Shown here one piece after another: positions 42,267 through 54,653 of a stretch of 64,000 nt of DNA; the first letter of the stretch is position 1, and every line of letters begins with the position of its first letter. The DNA is from Clavelina lepadiformis (taxonomy: Eukaryota > Chordata > Ascidiacea > Aplousobranchia > Clavelinidae). The translations under genes and the position numbers were made by a program. The DNA lies in contig NC_135245.1 in NCBI RefSeq assembly GCF_947623445.1, forward strand, positions 19,847,501 through 19,911,500, given 5' to 3'. Below the pieces are notes generated by a model. It searched no databases. It saw nothing but the letters and a program-made list of their open reading frames with translations, and was not told the origin of the DNA.

Positions 42267-44696
42267 TTATCCTCCATCTGAAGAGTCGCTATCTTCAGAG
42301 TGGACTTCACCAGGGAAGTGATCCCTCACTAGATCAGCGTATGTGATCCATCCTTCAGCGATGCAGACGTCGAAGATGCGCTGAGGATAGAAGTGCTCCA
42401 CCCCGTGCTTCACCAGAACTTGAAAGAGGCGGATGAACCGTTCTCGTGGTGTCTCTAAGCAAGACATTCTAGTTTAACTAATATTTACATTACTGAGTTT
42501 TTGTCACCAGCTTAACTCTTTGAAAGAACTTATGTTCTATTAAGTAACACGGCATTTACCTGGTTTATTGACGTTGTTTATCTCCGTCTCAGGATTACTA
42601 AGAACGGTAAGTTTGCGAAAGATCCAATTCACATCATCTTTATCAACCTTTTTAGCCCATTTATAGCCGAAAGCATACACTAAAATAAAAAAGAATTAAG
42701 TCTATAAGACGACCGATGTCTCGATCATTTTCTCAAATCCAGCAACAGCAAGTTGCAGCGTAGCCAATTATAGCCATTTTCAAAGTCGTGATTAGAGTAT
42801 TTTCTTACTTTCTTTTTCACGTTCAGTGCAGTTTGAAATGTCGTCAGCTCGTGTTTCTATTTCTGGAGGTGGAAGGCTTGAGCTCTGTTGAATACCACTT
42901 TGAACTGGAACGACGTCAGTTTGTCCTCTGCATTCCACGATTCGGATTGGTCCACGCTTATTCTAAATTCAACATGATTTTTATTTATTGAAAAAGGAAC
43001 CGCAAGAAAAGTGTCCTTAAAAATCAACGGAGTTAAGAGTAGGAGACATGGCACTTGTAGTGGCGGCCATCTGCCATTTGGCTACATCTATTATTATAGG
43101 TGATGCATCTGTTATTGTGAGGCCAGTTTGAAAAACTGCTTTTAAAAGTTATTGACCAAACCAAACACATTGACAAATAGGCTACATATGTTTTAGATCT
43201 AACATGAATGACAGGACCACTAACCGTTTCAGTAACTAATTCCGGCAATTGATGGCTCAAATTCTGCGCCAAGTCCACACTACTTCTTCTTAGGGTTGAA
43301 CAAATCAAGTCAGGCTCAAGATCCAAATTTGGAAGCCTAAATCGCAACACGTGTCATCAAGTTGCATAAATTCAGTCGATCTTTATGGAAGTTGGATGTA
43401 GTTATGATAAAACTGTCTTAAAAGAAGTTTATCCTGTGAAAATCACTCACAAAGTGACGGTTTCATCTCGAAATGACGCCCTTGGTGAGGCTTGTGGCGC
43501 GGTCAGGCGTTCGATGGCTCTTCCTCTCTCCTTCAGTGAAAAGAAAAATGAAAGTTAATTGAATAACTCAAAGTTGGGGAAACTTCATGAAATAAATATC
43601 TGGCGATTCTGTACAACAGTAAAAACCATAGTTTCTTCTTCGCCTTCAGCATTCACTCGAGTTTTAGCTTTAAAACATTTTAAACGCCTCACCTTGTATT
43701 TTTTATAATAAAAAATCCCAAACACTGCTCCAAATATAACAATAACAATAAAAACGGTCAATCCACCAATCAATAGCCAGAAAACCCAACCTGAAACAGC
43801 AAGATCTGGTTTGTAATTACACCTCAGAATCAACATTTACAGTAGTCAGCAACAATTCGAACAATGTTGTTCATAAACACGACGCTTACTTGGAAGAGAA
43901 GTTCCAGATTGGTCAGGTTTCGTTGAATAACTGACTTTCGGCGTTAAGTGTTCGTTGTCTTCATTGTCTGTATTTTCCTCGATAGAATGATTATCTTGTC
44001 TAAAAAGCATTGTTTTCATGAATAGACGTTAAGATCAATTTAACCATTCGAATTTGACGATGCAAAATAAAGTGAATTTAACACATAAATGAATATAGAA
44101 CATTTCGCTTCTGGCCTGTCATCACCGAAAGCAAACAACAAAAATGTTTTCGTTTACTGACCGAGGCTGGACGATCTCGGTGCAGCTTTCAGTTCTTGAG
44201 TTTGTGAGTGAGTCGAAACCCGGCTGACATTTCTCACACTCTGTGTCGTCGGTGGAGTTTCCCGGCCCCTTCACCCCGTAGTGGATGGGGCAGTTTGAAT
44301 GAGGTTTGCATCGAGGTTCGATGTGAACTTTCTCGTCCATGAACGTCCCAGTGGGGCAGGGTAAGTACTGAGTTGTGCTCGGGAAATCGGGGCTGGAAGA
44401 ATAAAACAAAGTTACGTCACTTTATGACCCAAGTCCTCCTTCATTCATTAAGTTACTGCTGGTGTTGTTATGTAAACACAAGATGGCGCTCACTTGCAGG
44501 GTCCTGTATAATAGAAACCGGGGTTCAACCCGCAGCACATGATCTCGACTCCGTCAGGGGTTAGGACCCCGCGCATCTTGTAGGGGTTTATTCCCTCAGG
44601 TTTTAACGTATCAGGGCACTGATCAGGTTCATTTGTTTCTGGGGGTCGACTCTGGCAACCTTGGAGTGCCGACACCAGCAAAGCAAGGATGAACAT
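42267..44696 (-). CDS. TNF receptor superfamily-like death receptor A
   Basis: Type I membrane receptor, 429 residues. Coding exons in order: 44494-44696, 44162-44392, 43890-43999, 43693-43790, 43451-43530, 43225-43336, 42809-42956, 42560-42679, 42267-42454; all joins in phase. Signal peptide MFILALLVSALQG; cysteine-rich domain at about residues 25-140 (CCGLNPGFYYTGPC, PCPTGTF, NSTDDTECEKCQPGF); acidic stalk; TM at about 182-210 (WVFWLLIGGLTVFIVIVIF); C-terminal death-domain-like region at about 327-415 (WIFRKLTVL, ETPRERFIRLFQVL, YPQRIFDVC). The upstream ATG at 44714 overlaps a likely acceptor (GCGCAG|G), so the start after it was chosen and a 5' UTR exon is expected. By family it would bind a TNF-like ligand and recruit death-domain adaptors. 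Ligand unknown. Confidence 0.88.
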
Positions 44697-45784
44697 GCGT
44701 TGCCTCCTGCGCATTTAAAAAGGATTTCGATAATTCCGTTCTTTTAGATGCAAATCAACACTTTACTAAACGTTGGCAAAAAAGGATTAGTAGAAGAAGC
44801 ATAAAATATAGACAATGTACGAAGCGAGGTATCGTGAATTACTTTTTATGGACCACCTACCATTGCTCGAGCTTACAGGTTAACAAGATCATCTTGTGTA
44901 ATATGATGGTTATGGATGGATGAGGAGGATGTAGATAAATGCGCTTCAATTCACTTTCGAGCTGTAAAAAACTTATCCTGTCAACCTCGCCTGTTTAAAC
45001 AGCTTAAAAGTTTACTTTTATCGATCCTAGATGAGATGAAAACAGGTTCATATATTTATTGTGCTTTAAGATATTTCAATTACAAGAACAACTGAAACGC
45101 GCAATTTCTGAACCAGAATGAACTTCTATTACAGATCTCATCTATCAAGTAATCAATAGATATGAGGCGATTACGGCATAAAAGTTTTCAATTGTTGTCT
45201 TGGGTTGCTCAATTCTAGAAGAGCGCGAAAACCACAACCACGCGAGCGCGATTCGACGCAAACATGATTTCCGGAATTGCGCAATTTACGTCAACACGAT
45301 TTGTAGTTTTCCACTGATTTCAAACCGATAAACAGGTGCTTAAATTGAACAAAAATAAGACAAAGAGAAAATTCGCACACCGTGCGTTATTCCTTCCTTG
45401 CAGGACAAGAAACTTTAAAAATGTCGACACTCTGCTCTTTCTAAGCTTGTTGCACTCGACACGTCAATCTATAGCAAATACAAACATTTTCCATTTTTTT
45501 CTGTTTTCTGCGCGTTTTGATTTTTGTTTCAAATTTATTCCTTTCATGTTTCGATAAAAGCAACTATGAGCACGACCGGCCAGATGGGTCACTTTGTGGC
45601 TGTTTTACTGCAGGTATCTTTTGCAAACAATCTAAAAGTTGAGCTGACATACAATGCAAAACATCTCACCTGTCATCACATTTGCACTTTTCATGTAGCA
45701 CCTACACTAACTGGTCTACATTCGCAATGAGCAGAGTTACGCCACAGATGGGCGCTGAAAGATGTTTACAAACCAATAAGACTT

Positions 45785-46449
45785 CAGTGGTTCTCAACCG
45801 GGGGTCCGCGGACCCCCAAGGGTCCGCGTAACGTTTTCAGGGGGTCCGTGAGAACTTCGAAATTTGCAACATAAAGTACGAGTTTTTAAAAAGTTTTTGC
45901 TGTTTATCATTGCTGTTTGGAATAGGCTTGAACATTTGCTTAATTGCCTATTGTGATGGGACAATACAAAAGCTTATTGAGATTTATCACCCGCAGGGAA
46001 GGCCTATTGTGATGCAATAGATTGCGGATTATACGAGAAGACAGCTGGATACAGTGATTTTAAGTTGCTGGAGATTGCACATAATCGCTTTCTCAGTTTC
46101 TGCTCTCGTTCATATAAAATCGAAGGCACGTAACCAACTAAATGTTGAAGACGACATGCGACTATCGATTTCGAAAACACAACCCCGTATTTCAAGACTT
46201 GTTTCTAATATGCAACAGCAAAACTCCCATTAAGTGTATTCGCTTTGAAATAAATAAAAATATCCGCATAGTTTGATGTTATTTTGATTGAATAGCGCAG
46301 TTGTGCACCAAGACTATTAAGTAAAACTAAGCAAAGAAACATTTAAGTGCAGTCTCAGAACCCTTAGTTTGCTTAAACTTCAGGGGTCCGCCAACTGCTT
46401 TGACAGCACCAAAAGGGGTCCGCCAAGATCAGAAGGTTGAGAACCACTG
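45785..46449. mobile_element. hAT-type MITE, 665 bp
   Basis: Ends CAGTGGTTCTCAACC and GGTTGAGAACCACTG are a perfect 15-bp inverted repeat. GGGGTCCGCGGACCCC sits next to the left end and related GGGGTCCGCCA motifs near the right end. This is the classic end pattern of Charlie-like hAT elements. No clear 8-bp target duplication remains (TAAGACTT against CTTTAACC). No coding capacity. Confidence 0.85.
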
Positions 46450-49400
46450 CTTTAACCAGATCATGCGAAAGTGGCGTGATTATGCGGTTTCTTAAAACTT
46501 CTCTTAAACTTCTTCGTGTCGACCTGAGTCATCTTAGGTCAAACAAAACGCCGATCAAATAACCTGTTTTTCGCTACTTCGTTGTTCGCTTGAATGCCGA
46601 GCTGTAAATTAACCTGACACACTTCACAAAATCCCCTCCAATCGCATCCCAGAGTGATATGACGTAGTTTTCAGCAATCGTTATTGACACTGACGTCATA
46701 AGGATCAGGCGAACTACACGGAAACATATCCACGCTACAGTAATCAAATTTCAATATTTTTACGTTTAATTCGTAACAGTCAGCAATTAACAAAAACCTC
46801 ATAGAATTCATGTCAAGCATAAAGCAGATTTTAAACCCTGTCTTTTATGAAATCGTCATTTCCATTTCGCGCAGAAATAATTAACAGTTTGGTCTACCCA
46901 GTAAGCTTCCAAATAATGACGTATTAACATCTTTTGTTACTTGACCTACAACGTCGATAAAAGCTAAGTATTGGCGGCGATTAGGAGTGTTTTGATAAGA
47001 TCAATTTACTTCGAAAGAACGCAGCAAGTGCGGTCTGTGTTGGGTGGGATTTACACTCGGAAGCCCCATCGTGACGTAACAAAGGCCATCCTCACTTTAA
47101 ACCTGGTTTAGCAAACACCTGACAAAAGAAAGTCACTCAATGCTGGATTTCGATTGATCGTTTAAGTAAGAGGCGGGGTGGGGTCATGATTGGAGAGACG
47201 CCATAAAAGAAACATCTATTATTATTTATCGTTATCAAATCATATTAGATTACTCTACACGCGCCCACTCGAACAGTTTCATTTGTTCTGCTTTTTGAAT
47301 GGCCAAATAGTTGTCAATGTTACGTCATTAATGCAGCAATTATTATACAGCAAATTAAACGCGATGATAGGTCTGTTGTATTATAGTTCAGGTCTAAACC
47401 GACAGCAGGAAAGCAAATAATTAGCAAACAATGGAATAAAGTTTACAGAAAATGTTTGCAATGTCTCATACAAACAAATGAGTACACACTTTAGTGCACA
47501 TCACTGTACAAGATGGAATACAAATTTTAGGAGTACAGCAACATAAAATATAAGCAGTGTAGAAGTGCGCGATTATAAACAAGGATATAAAGAAGTGTCG
47601 CAATTCAACTTTATGAATCATCGCAGAACGATTTCTTACATGGAGTAAAACGACCGATTAATTTATCACCACGCAGTTTGTGGATCGATCCGGCCGAACC
47701 AACAATAAAGAGATAAAGTGCCGAGCATCACTCACTAACTACACAACTTCTGGCATTTATACTCACTCTTGCAAAATTAAAGTTTCTTTTAATACAACTC
47801 CCGATTATATGAAATATTATCCAAACCACAAAAAGATTTAAACTTTTCAACATAATTAAATTTCGAAATTAATCCTGAAAGACATTTCTCGACAAAACAC
47901 TCATCAACAAACTGAAAAACGACAACTTTCCTTCAAATAGCATCTCAATAAGCAATAGAATAAAAAGACAACCTAATTACTTATTTATATAAACTTGTTG
48001 TCTAGCACTCAATCAAACAATACAAACTTGGCTGCGACCTTTTCCTGGGCAACTACACCTGAACTAATCATAGCACGATTTCGCTACGATTCTCTTTGTT
48101 TAGGCGAGATCAAATTCGAAAAAAGCGTTCTACGTCATTCTCTCTTGTATTACTTAAAGTAATTCGATAAAAGCTTAACGAAGATTTATCAACACCGTGG
48201 TTAGTAATTGATCAATAACCTTAGCAATTAAGAAGTTTTCTATCACATGTTGTTATGGAATTATTAAAATTTTCCATGATAATGATTGTCGTCAATTAAC
48301 AGAGTCATAATTGCTTCAAACTAACATTAACCATATGATTGATGCCAATCAAAGAACATCAATCAATCAATCATTTTATTTCTCGTCAAAAGCGCGGTGG
48401 CGACGAAAAGATCAATCCAGTTGTTACTAATATGCGACAATGAACAGGAAAAAATGACAAAGCCGAAAAGGCTTAAAACGTTGTTAAAAACATAATCAAG
48501 GTAAGAATTGCAGGTAACAACTATCACGGCCATTAAATCTATGTCCAACACTTTATGAGAATAATACAATAAAGTTTACTTTTAATCTTTATCTAAAGAC
48601 GTATTTGGAGGTAAAACTAACTACCGGTATAGGACCTTTCACTCTCAGCCTTTCCAACTCTCTCAATATGAGGTTCTTTTCGCGCCCGCTTTCTCAGGCG
48701 GTCATATGATCGTCTACGTTATAAAGAGAGAAATATTGGAACGTCTCCGGATTTTTTCTCTCCTTTTTCTCTTTTTTAAAAAAGTGAATTTTTGACGTAA
48801 GTTCGGAATGTTCTCGAACTTCCGTCCTTTTCTCCTTTCTTTAAAATATAAAACGCGACCGCAATAAAATAGGACGCAAAGTAAAGTATTTCCATGATCG
48901 CCCTTTGCTTTGTAAACTGAGCCTTGTCGCGTAAAAATTGTTATTTTAGAAACTGTTGAACAGTTAATTGCATTCAACGTCTGTCCAAAGAAAAACAACG
49001 TAGAGGAAAATTTCAAATCCTTTTAACAGTTGTTGCCCAAAATTGTTTACCAGTTTCACTGAATAGGAACAAGTGCGGTTATTACGTTGACCATTGGTCT
49101 AAGCGAGTTTCGCGACGCTGTGTATCGAGCCCATGGCGTACGAGTACGGGGGACAACATAACAGAGAGCTTTAAAATCTGAGTTATTTTGTCGACTTTTA
49201 CCTGATAAAACAACTTAAAGCTTTCAAAATCTTGTCCCAATAAACCAAAGTTATCCTCTGAAGTGCTGTTATTATGCTGTTGTCTTCATTTTGTTATTAT
49301 TTTAAATCGTTATTTATGGTTCAGTTTCAATCATTGTTCTTAGTCTATTGTCCTTCTTGTTTTTATCGAGTTGTTACAGACTCCCTTTATTTACAGCGGT

Positions 49401-49852
49401 ACTGTGTATGGGCGCCCGTAATGAAACCAGAAGAGATGGCTTCATAAAAAATCTGACAAAACAAACAAATCTGTGTGTCTCGACAACTGCATTTATCAGC
49501 CGCTAAAATTACAGAAGCCCGTTTAAGTTAGTCTAAGAATTTCGAACATGACACGAGCCGAACACGCGTTTGCTTTCTGGGTTTTAAATGTTTTGTAGCG
49601 GCGAATAATTACGCAAGGATATTTGCACTAGAGCTGACCGGATTGAGATTGACTGACACAAGTCTTTGAGTCGCCGATAATTTTAAATTATAGAAATATC
49701 AACGCAAAAAACTTGGGAAAACCAATAAGTTTTTGTCGAATACGAACATAGCATATTTTCAACATAATTCGATGACATTGTATTTATAGAACTTATCACT
49801 CTTAATAGCGATAACGGTCCAAGAAATTTCTTTCCGCAACACATCTGATGCA

Positions 49853-49990
49853 AACGATTGCGCAACGATGACATCACCCGAAAAGACGTCACAAGGTTGT
49901 TCCCCAACTTAATTTCCCATGGGTTAGATTATGGGAGATTTTTTTCTTTTTTGCCGTGATTGGTAGAGACGTCGCGTCGCACCCAATCAC
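49853..49990. promoter_or_regulatory. Conserved upstream block of TNFR-A with CRE and C/EBP-like sites
   Basis: Contains GATTGCGCAAC (C/EBP-like palindrome), ATGACATCA and AGACGTCAC (CRE/ATF-like), then TTCCCATGGGTTAGATTATG. Two CCAAT-box-like motifs, ATTGGT and CCAATCA, follow. The first half is clearly similar to the block at 63365-63475 upstream of TNFR-B, at a similar distance from the gene once transposons are subtracted. This suggests a retained control element or a distal promoter. Confidence 0.45.
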
Positions 49991-50029
49991 CTCAATGAAT
50001 TGTTTCCACATCGTGCTGGAAATAAGAAA

Positions 50030-50580
50030 TATTGGAAGCGACAACCGACCTATTAATTATGATCTGCTTTCCTGCGGCCGGCTCATAAAGTGCGAGTCTT
50101 GTTTGCCAACCTGTCATTGACAGGCAATTAATCAGGGTCAAACAGACAAAAAGTTACCGACAGCCAACACCATTTTTAAGCAGAGTAGGTCCAGGCAGCT
50201 CAGCGGCTGAAGGTGACTTGGTTCAAAGAGATATTTTTTACCTTGGAAAGATGTCAGTTACAATGAAACCTTTGATCGCGCTTATTGCCGACTTAACAAC
50301 CTAAATATAACACAAACTTACCTCATAACTTATATGATGTTTACACAAAGGTAATGCGCCGTTAACGAAACTTTCTTTGATCTAACATCACTCATTTGAT
50401 GTGGGTCGCTCTAATAAACAAGTCGCACTCTAAAGATCTAACGCGGCATTTATAGAATTATCTACTTATTTTGTAATTAGTTCGTAGCCGGGAGTTAAAA
50501 GCATGCTGCCGAGTATTTCGAAATATCTGACTGGGCATAATTTAGCAGTTGGAAATTTGGAATGTTTCTAATGTTTAAGT
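50030..50580. repeat. Duplicated non-coding segment, left copy
   Basis: Aligns with 52400-52920 on the same strand. Shared stretches include CTCATAACTTATATGATGTT, GAAACCTTTGATC and TGGAATGTTTCTAA in the same order. No open frame is conserved. Confidence 0.7.
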
Positions 50581-51224
50581 ATTGCAGAACAGCTTGTAAA
50601 AACACCAATCAGATGGCATCAACTTTAGCTCATTAAATATTTTAAATGAAATCAATCAGGTGGCCATTGGCCGAGTCTCAGCCACATACAAGAAAGTGAA
50701 AATGTTAAAACATAAAACACTTATTACAAGTTAATTAGTAACCCGAGCTGGCAATGAAAGACAGACTTTAACTACAAAGATCAGTATTTATACAATTTTA
50801 TGTGTTTCTTGTACTTTTATCGTATTTATCTATATTCATAAATCTAATTCTTTATTATAGGGAATTTATATAAACGCCTTACGATTTGGGAAAACCTTCA
50901 TCTTATTCGATCTTTCAAAGAGTTTTCAGAAACCAAAAGTTGAATTAAGCGAACCAGTAAACCAGGTCGATGAATCAGGTCGGATGTGTCGAGTCATACC
51001 CGCCAAGGCGCGACTCAATCTATTATCATCAGCACGAGCGGCGGAATAAACCCCATAAATCTGATAAGGTGCCGTTCACGTGTCGACTTCAATTTGAAAC
51101 AATGACTGTTGCTAGATGATTTATGTTACGTAATACATACGTAATACATACGTGGGCAATAGTAAAGCTTCAAATTTGATTCTTGCCAAACCCTAAGCTC
51201 GCACAAAAGAAAATGTAAATACGT

Positions 51225-51846
51225 CAGTGCTCTTCAACCTTTTTGTCAACGCGGAACCCCTCTTGTACTTTCGCGTTTGTCACGGAACCCACTAACAAAA
51301 GCTTAGAAATTACGAATTGCTTGGTCAGAAAATAAAATATTTCGTTATTACACTGTTACACTTCAAAAAATAATTACACATTTCAAAACATAAACAGTTA
51401 TTACAAAAGTTATAAAGTCAGACATTTAATGACTCTGTTATTGTTGCTTTTCTTTTACAATCTTCTTAAATCGAGGCTCAACGTTGCTTAATGCAATTGT
51501 CATACACATATCGACACCCTTCAAGCAACTTCTGTTTTTGTTCTGTTTATGATTGTGATGCAACAATAACGTTCTTGTTAACAGCAAGTGACGCAACAAT
51601 TATATTAATGTTTTGTTCGGTTGTTGACTGCACTCAACTTCTTGTTTAACAAACTTGCCTACTTGGAGTATGAATGCTGTGCAGTGATCGAAAAAAAAAA
51701 CGGAATGACGCATCAAAATGCTGAAGCAAGAAATCAATTTCCCTAAATAAACGAGGAACCCTCGCGCAACCCTTAAAACTCACGGAACCCCACTACATGT
51801 TGCGCGGAACCCTAGGGTTCCGCGGAACCCCTGTTGAAGAGCACTG
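51225..51846. mobile_element. hAT-type MITE, 622 bp
   Basis: Inverted ends CAGTGCTCTTCAAC and GTTGAAGAGCACTG, flanked by a perfect 8-bp target duplication AAATACGT (51217-51224 and 51847-51854). GCGGAACCC motifs are repeated near both ends. No coding capacity. Confidence 0.93.
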
Positions 51847-52399
51847 AAATACGTGGAATAAAATTTCAAAAACGATAACAAACAAACAAACAAAGTATTA
51901 TTACAAATAAATATCATTATTTTAAACTGTTCCTTCATCTCTCTGGCATCCCGCGAAAGTTATCATTGAAAAAGCTCACGAATTCCAATACAGAGAGTAT
52001 CTTTCTGTATCTAGTCCAGTGGTTCTCACCCAAACACCACAAACTCGCTTATCTCTGCTTAACCACAACAACTAAATCAGTCAAATAGTTTTTTAGTGGC
52101 CGGCAGCACCCTGGCACCTGCTTTCTTCTGTTGCAATCTCTAAAACTTCATGTTAATCTCATATTGTACGTCATCGCCAGAGATTTGTTTTACAAAGCTA
52201 TTATCCGGTTCGAAGGACTCTATGACGCACATTGCAGCCAGTGTAGTTCAAACAAAGCAAAACGACAATGTCCGATCTGGTATCAGCGTGAAAACTAGGC
52301 ACCTATTTCGGGAAAGTTAATTGTTTAACTGTTGAATTGTTAACGGGCTGTTGAAGGACGCGAAAAGCCACTTTGAAGGTCATTGTCATTGTTTCCGCA

Positions 52400-52920
52400 T
52401 CGCACTGAGAATAAAAAATTGTCAGCGGAACTGACTTGTTGTTATCTGCTTTCTTATACAGGTGGCTTGCTCGGCGCCAGACGTGTTTCGCGAAACTGTC
52501 AGTGAAAAACGATTAATCGGGGTCGAACAGACGTAAAATTGCTGAAAACAATCTCTGATCTCTTGCTTTGGTTAAAGAAATATTTTTGAGCTTGGCAAAA
52601 TGTCAACTACAAGGAAACCTTTGATCTCGTTCATTACCCGGGAAAATCACTTAAATAACACATAACACAGGCTTATCTCATAACTTATATGATGTTTACG
52701 CAAAGGTATTGCGTCGTTGACGAGACTTCCTTTGATCTGACATGACCCCCCTTTTGATGTCGGTTGTTCCAATAAGCAAGTCACGCTTCAATGAGCTAAC
52801 GTGGCGTCCATAAGATTTTTTCAACTTATTTCGTATCCGTGACTCAAAAGCACACCACCAGGTACTGCAACAAAAATAATCTGTTTCGATTAAGAAACTG
52901 GAATGTTTCTAACCTTTATC
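52400..52920. repeat. Duplicated non-coding segment, right copy
   Basis: Counterpart of 50030-50580, about 2.4 kb away in direct orientation and clearly diverged, so an old local duplication or a conserved non-coding element. The hAT element at 51225 lies between the two. Confidence 0.7.
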
Positions 52921-54136
52921 TATGATTGGTGCAGCTTATCTGAAACATCAGTCCCTGATTGTGCCGCTTACCGATTGGTTAAAAGACAATACCCTTTATT
53001 ACAGCACGATTGCCCACCTGTGTTAAAGTTGTTTTTTAAGGGCGGCAGCGGAAGTTCACTTATGTGCGGCACGTGCGGCTTTTAGTAACGTGGAAGATTT
53101 AAATTCCAAGCTCTGTGTCACGTCCTTTTCTATCGCCTGTTTGCTGTTCAATGAACACTGAACACAAATAAAAGGTTTGAAGCCGTTTGACAAAGTGTGA
53201 CGTGAGCATGGCGTTACTTGTTACTGCGTCACGACGTAAGTATCACGTTACTTGATAGTCAAAAGAGAAATAATATAGACTGCTAAATGTGTATTAATGC
53301 GTCCAAATACCGGGGCACTTGACATCATTATACTAAGCTCATAAAATTTAAACCAAGTCATTATAAAGATCAAATACGTTAAGAATTAAAACCCAAAACG
53401 GTTTGGAAGTAATCTAAGCTGGAATTGAAAAACTATAAGTTATCTTGTTGGGAAGATTATTTTTGTGCTTTGATCAAAATTCTAATAATTTTTGAAATTC
53501 TAGATCTTTCCTTGGTTGTGTTTCCAATGATTGACATTTTTTAGTTTTGCTCATGAAATAGTTGCGGCTGGTTAAATATTCCGTTTACAAAGTAGTTAAC
53601 CCATAGTAAGTATCATCACCTTTATACAATTACGCCAATTGCCTATAAAAGTGACGTAAATACTTGTGTGTCACATCAAATAAACAAATAAATACTGTTG
53701 TTAAGTGGACAGAAATTATGCCTTTGCTTCATTGAGATGCTCATAAAGATGCTTTTAAATCGCTCAGAAGTAATCCGTATTATAATGTCTGGTATAATCT
53801 CAGTAGCGCCGGCAGCAGCTTTTCAACACAGGGTTAAAACATGATGTTTTTAAATCAGCTTCTCAACGTCGCAACACAAGAACTACTTGTGTACATGGAT
53901 ATATGCAATCTTACAGCTTGTGCGCGATTGCCTTCACTAGCTACGAATACTTTTATTGCATAACTTTTCGGTTCAATTTTGGCAATTCATCGGAGCTCAA
54001 TTGTTTTATTCGTGCATCGGGATTTGAAACAAGACAAGCCCACTAACTGGGGCTCGAGTGGCTTTTGTCGTTTTGAATCCTAAACTGTCTAATTCATCAA
54101 ACACTTGATTACTGTTCACGTTCGAATCCCCTAAGA

Positions 54137-54152
54137 CCCCCCCCCCCCCCCC
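54137..54152. repeat. Poly(C) run of 16
   Basis: An uninterrupted run of 16 cytosines, G-quadruplex-prone on the minus strand and liable to length error in sequencing. Confidence 0.95.
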
Positions 54153-54653
54153 ATCATCTTTAGACAAGGTTTTACAGGCACAAAACACGCGTTCCAATAA
54201 ATATAACTTGTTTCATATAAATAATAAGCAAAAACAGATTTCCTATAAGCTATAAGCAATGATTGAATGCAAGCAATATAATAGCAGCATTGCAAGCGAG
54301 ACCGGTAAAAGCAGTAAACAAAAAGTTAGGTGTTTAGAACAAACTATTCGGATATTACTTGCAGTACCACGTTACATCAGTAACGAGCTTTGAGTTTGAG
54401 AACGATCACGGAAGATCAAAACGGGCAAAGCACATAGAAAACCGACCAATATTTCATAATTTATACAAAATTTTGAACCGATATATATTTTGGCATAGAG
54501 CCGCCTATTTGGCTTGGTGACGATTTTATTCAGGATTGACTCGGAAGAAATTCTGGTGCATTCTCGGCCTAACAACTTACAACAACCTTCGGCGCTATAC
54601 GGACATCCCTTGCTTTTTGATGGCTTGCTTCTGTTTTGAAATTTATCAGGAAC

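Larger units (their letters stand above)
44697..54653. other. Long gene-poor region upstream of TNFR-A
   Basis: Nearly 10 kb without a supported coding exon. It contains two hAT elements, a conserved CRE/C-EBP-like block, a local pair of duplicated non-coding segments and a poly(C) run, all listed separately. A 5' UTR exon of TNFR-A probably lies here. Short open frames show no motifs. Confidence 0.6.

Noticed and set aside
52018-52040. Isolated CAGTGGTTCTCACCC, like a hAT end
   Set aside because: No partner end or target duplication nearby; at best a solo terminus.
52903-53085. Open frame of 60 residues with several cysteines
   Set aside because: Short, with no recognised motif, in a gene-poor region; likely chance.
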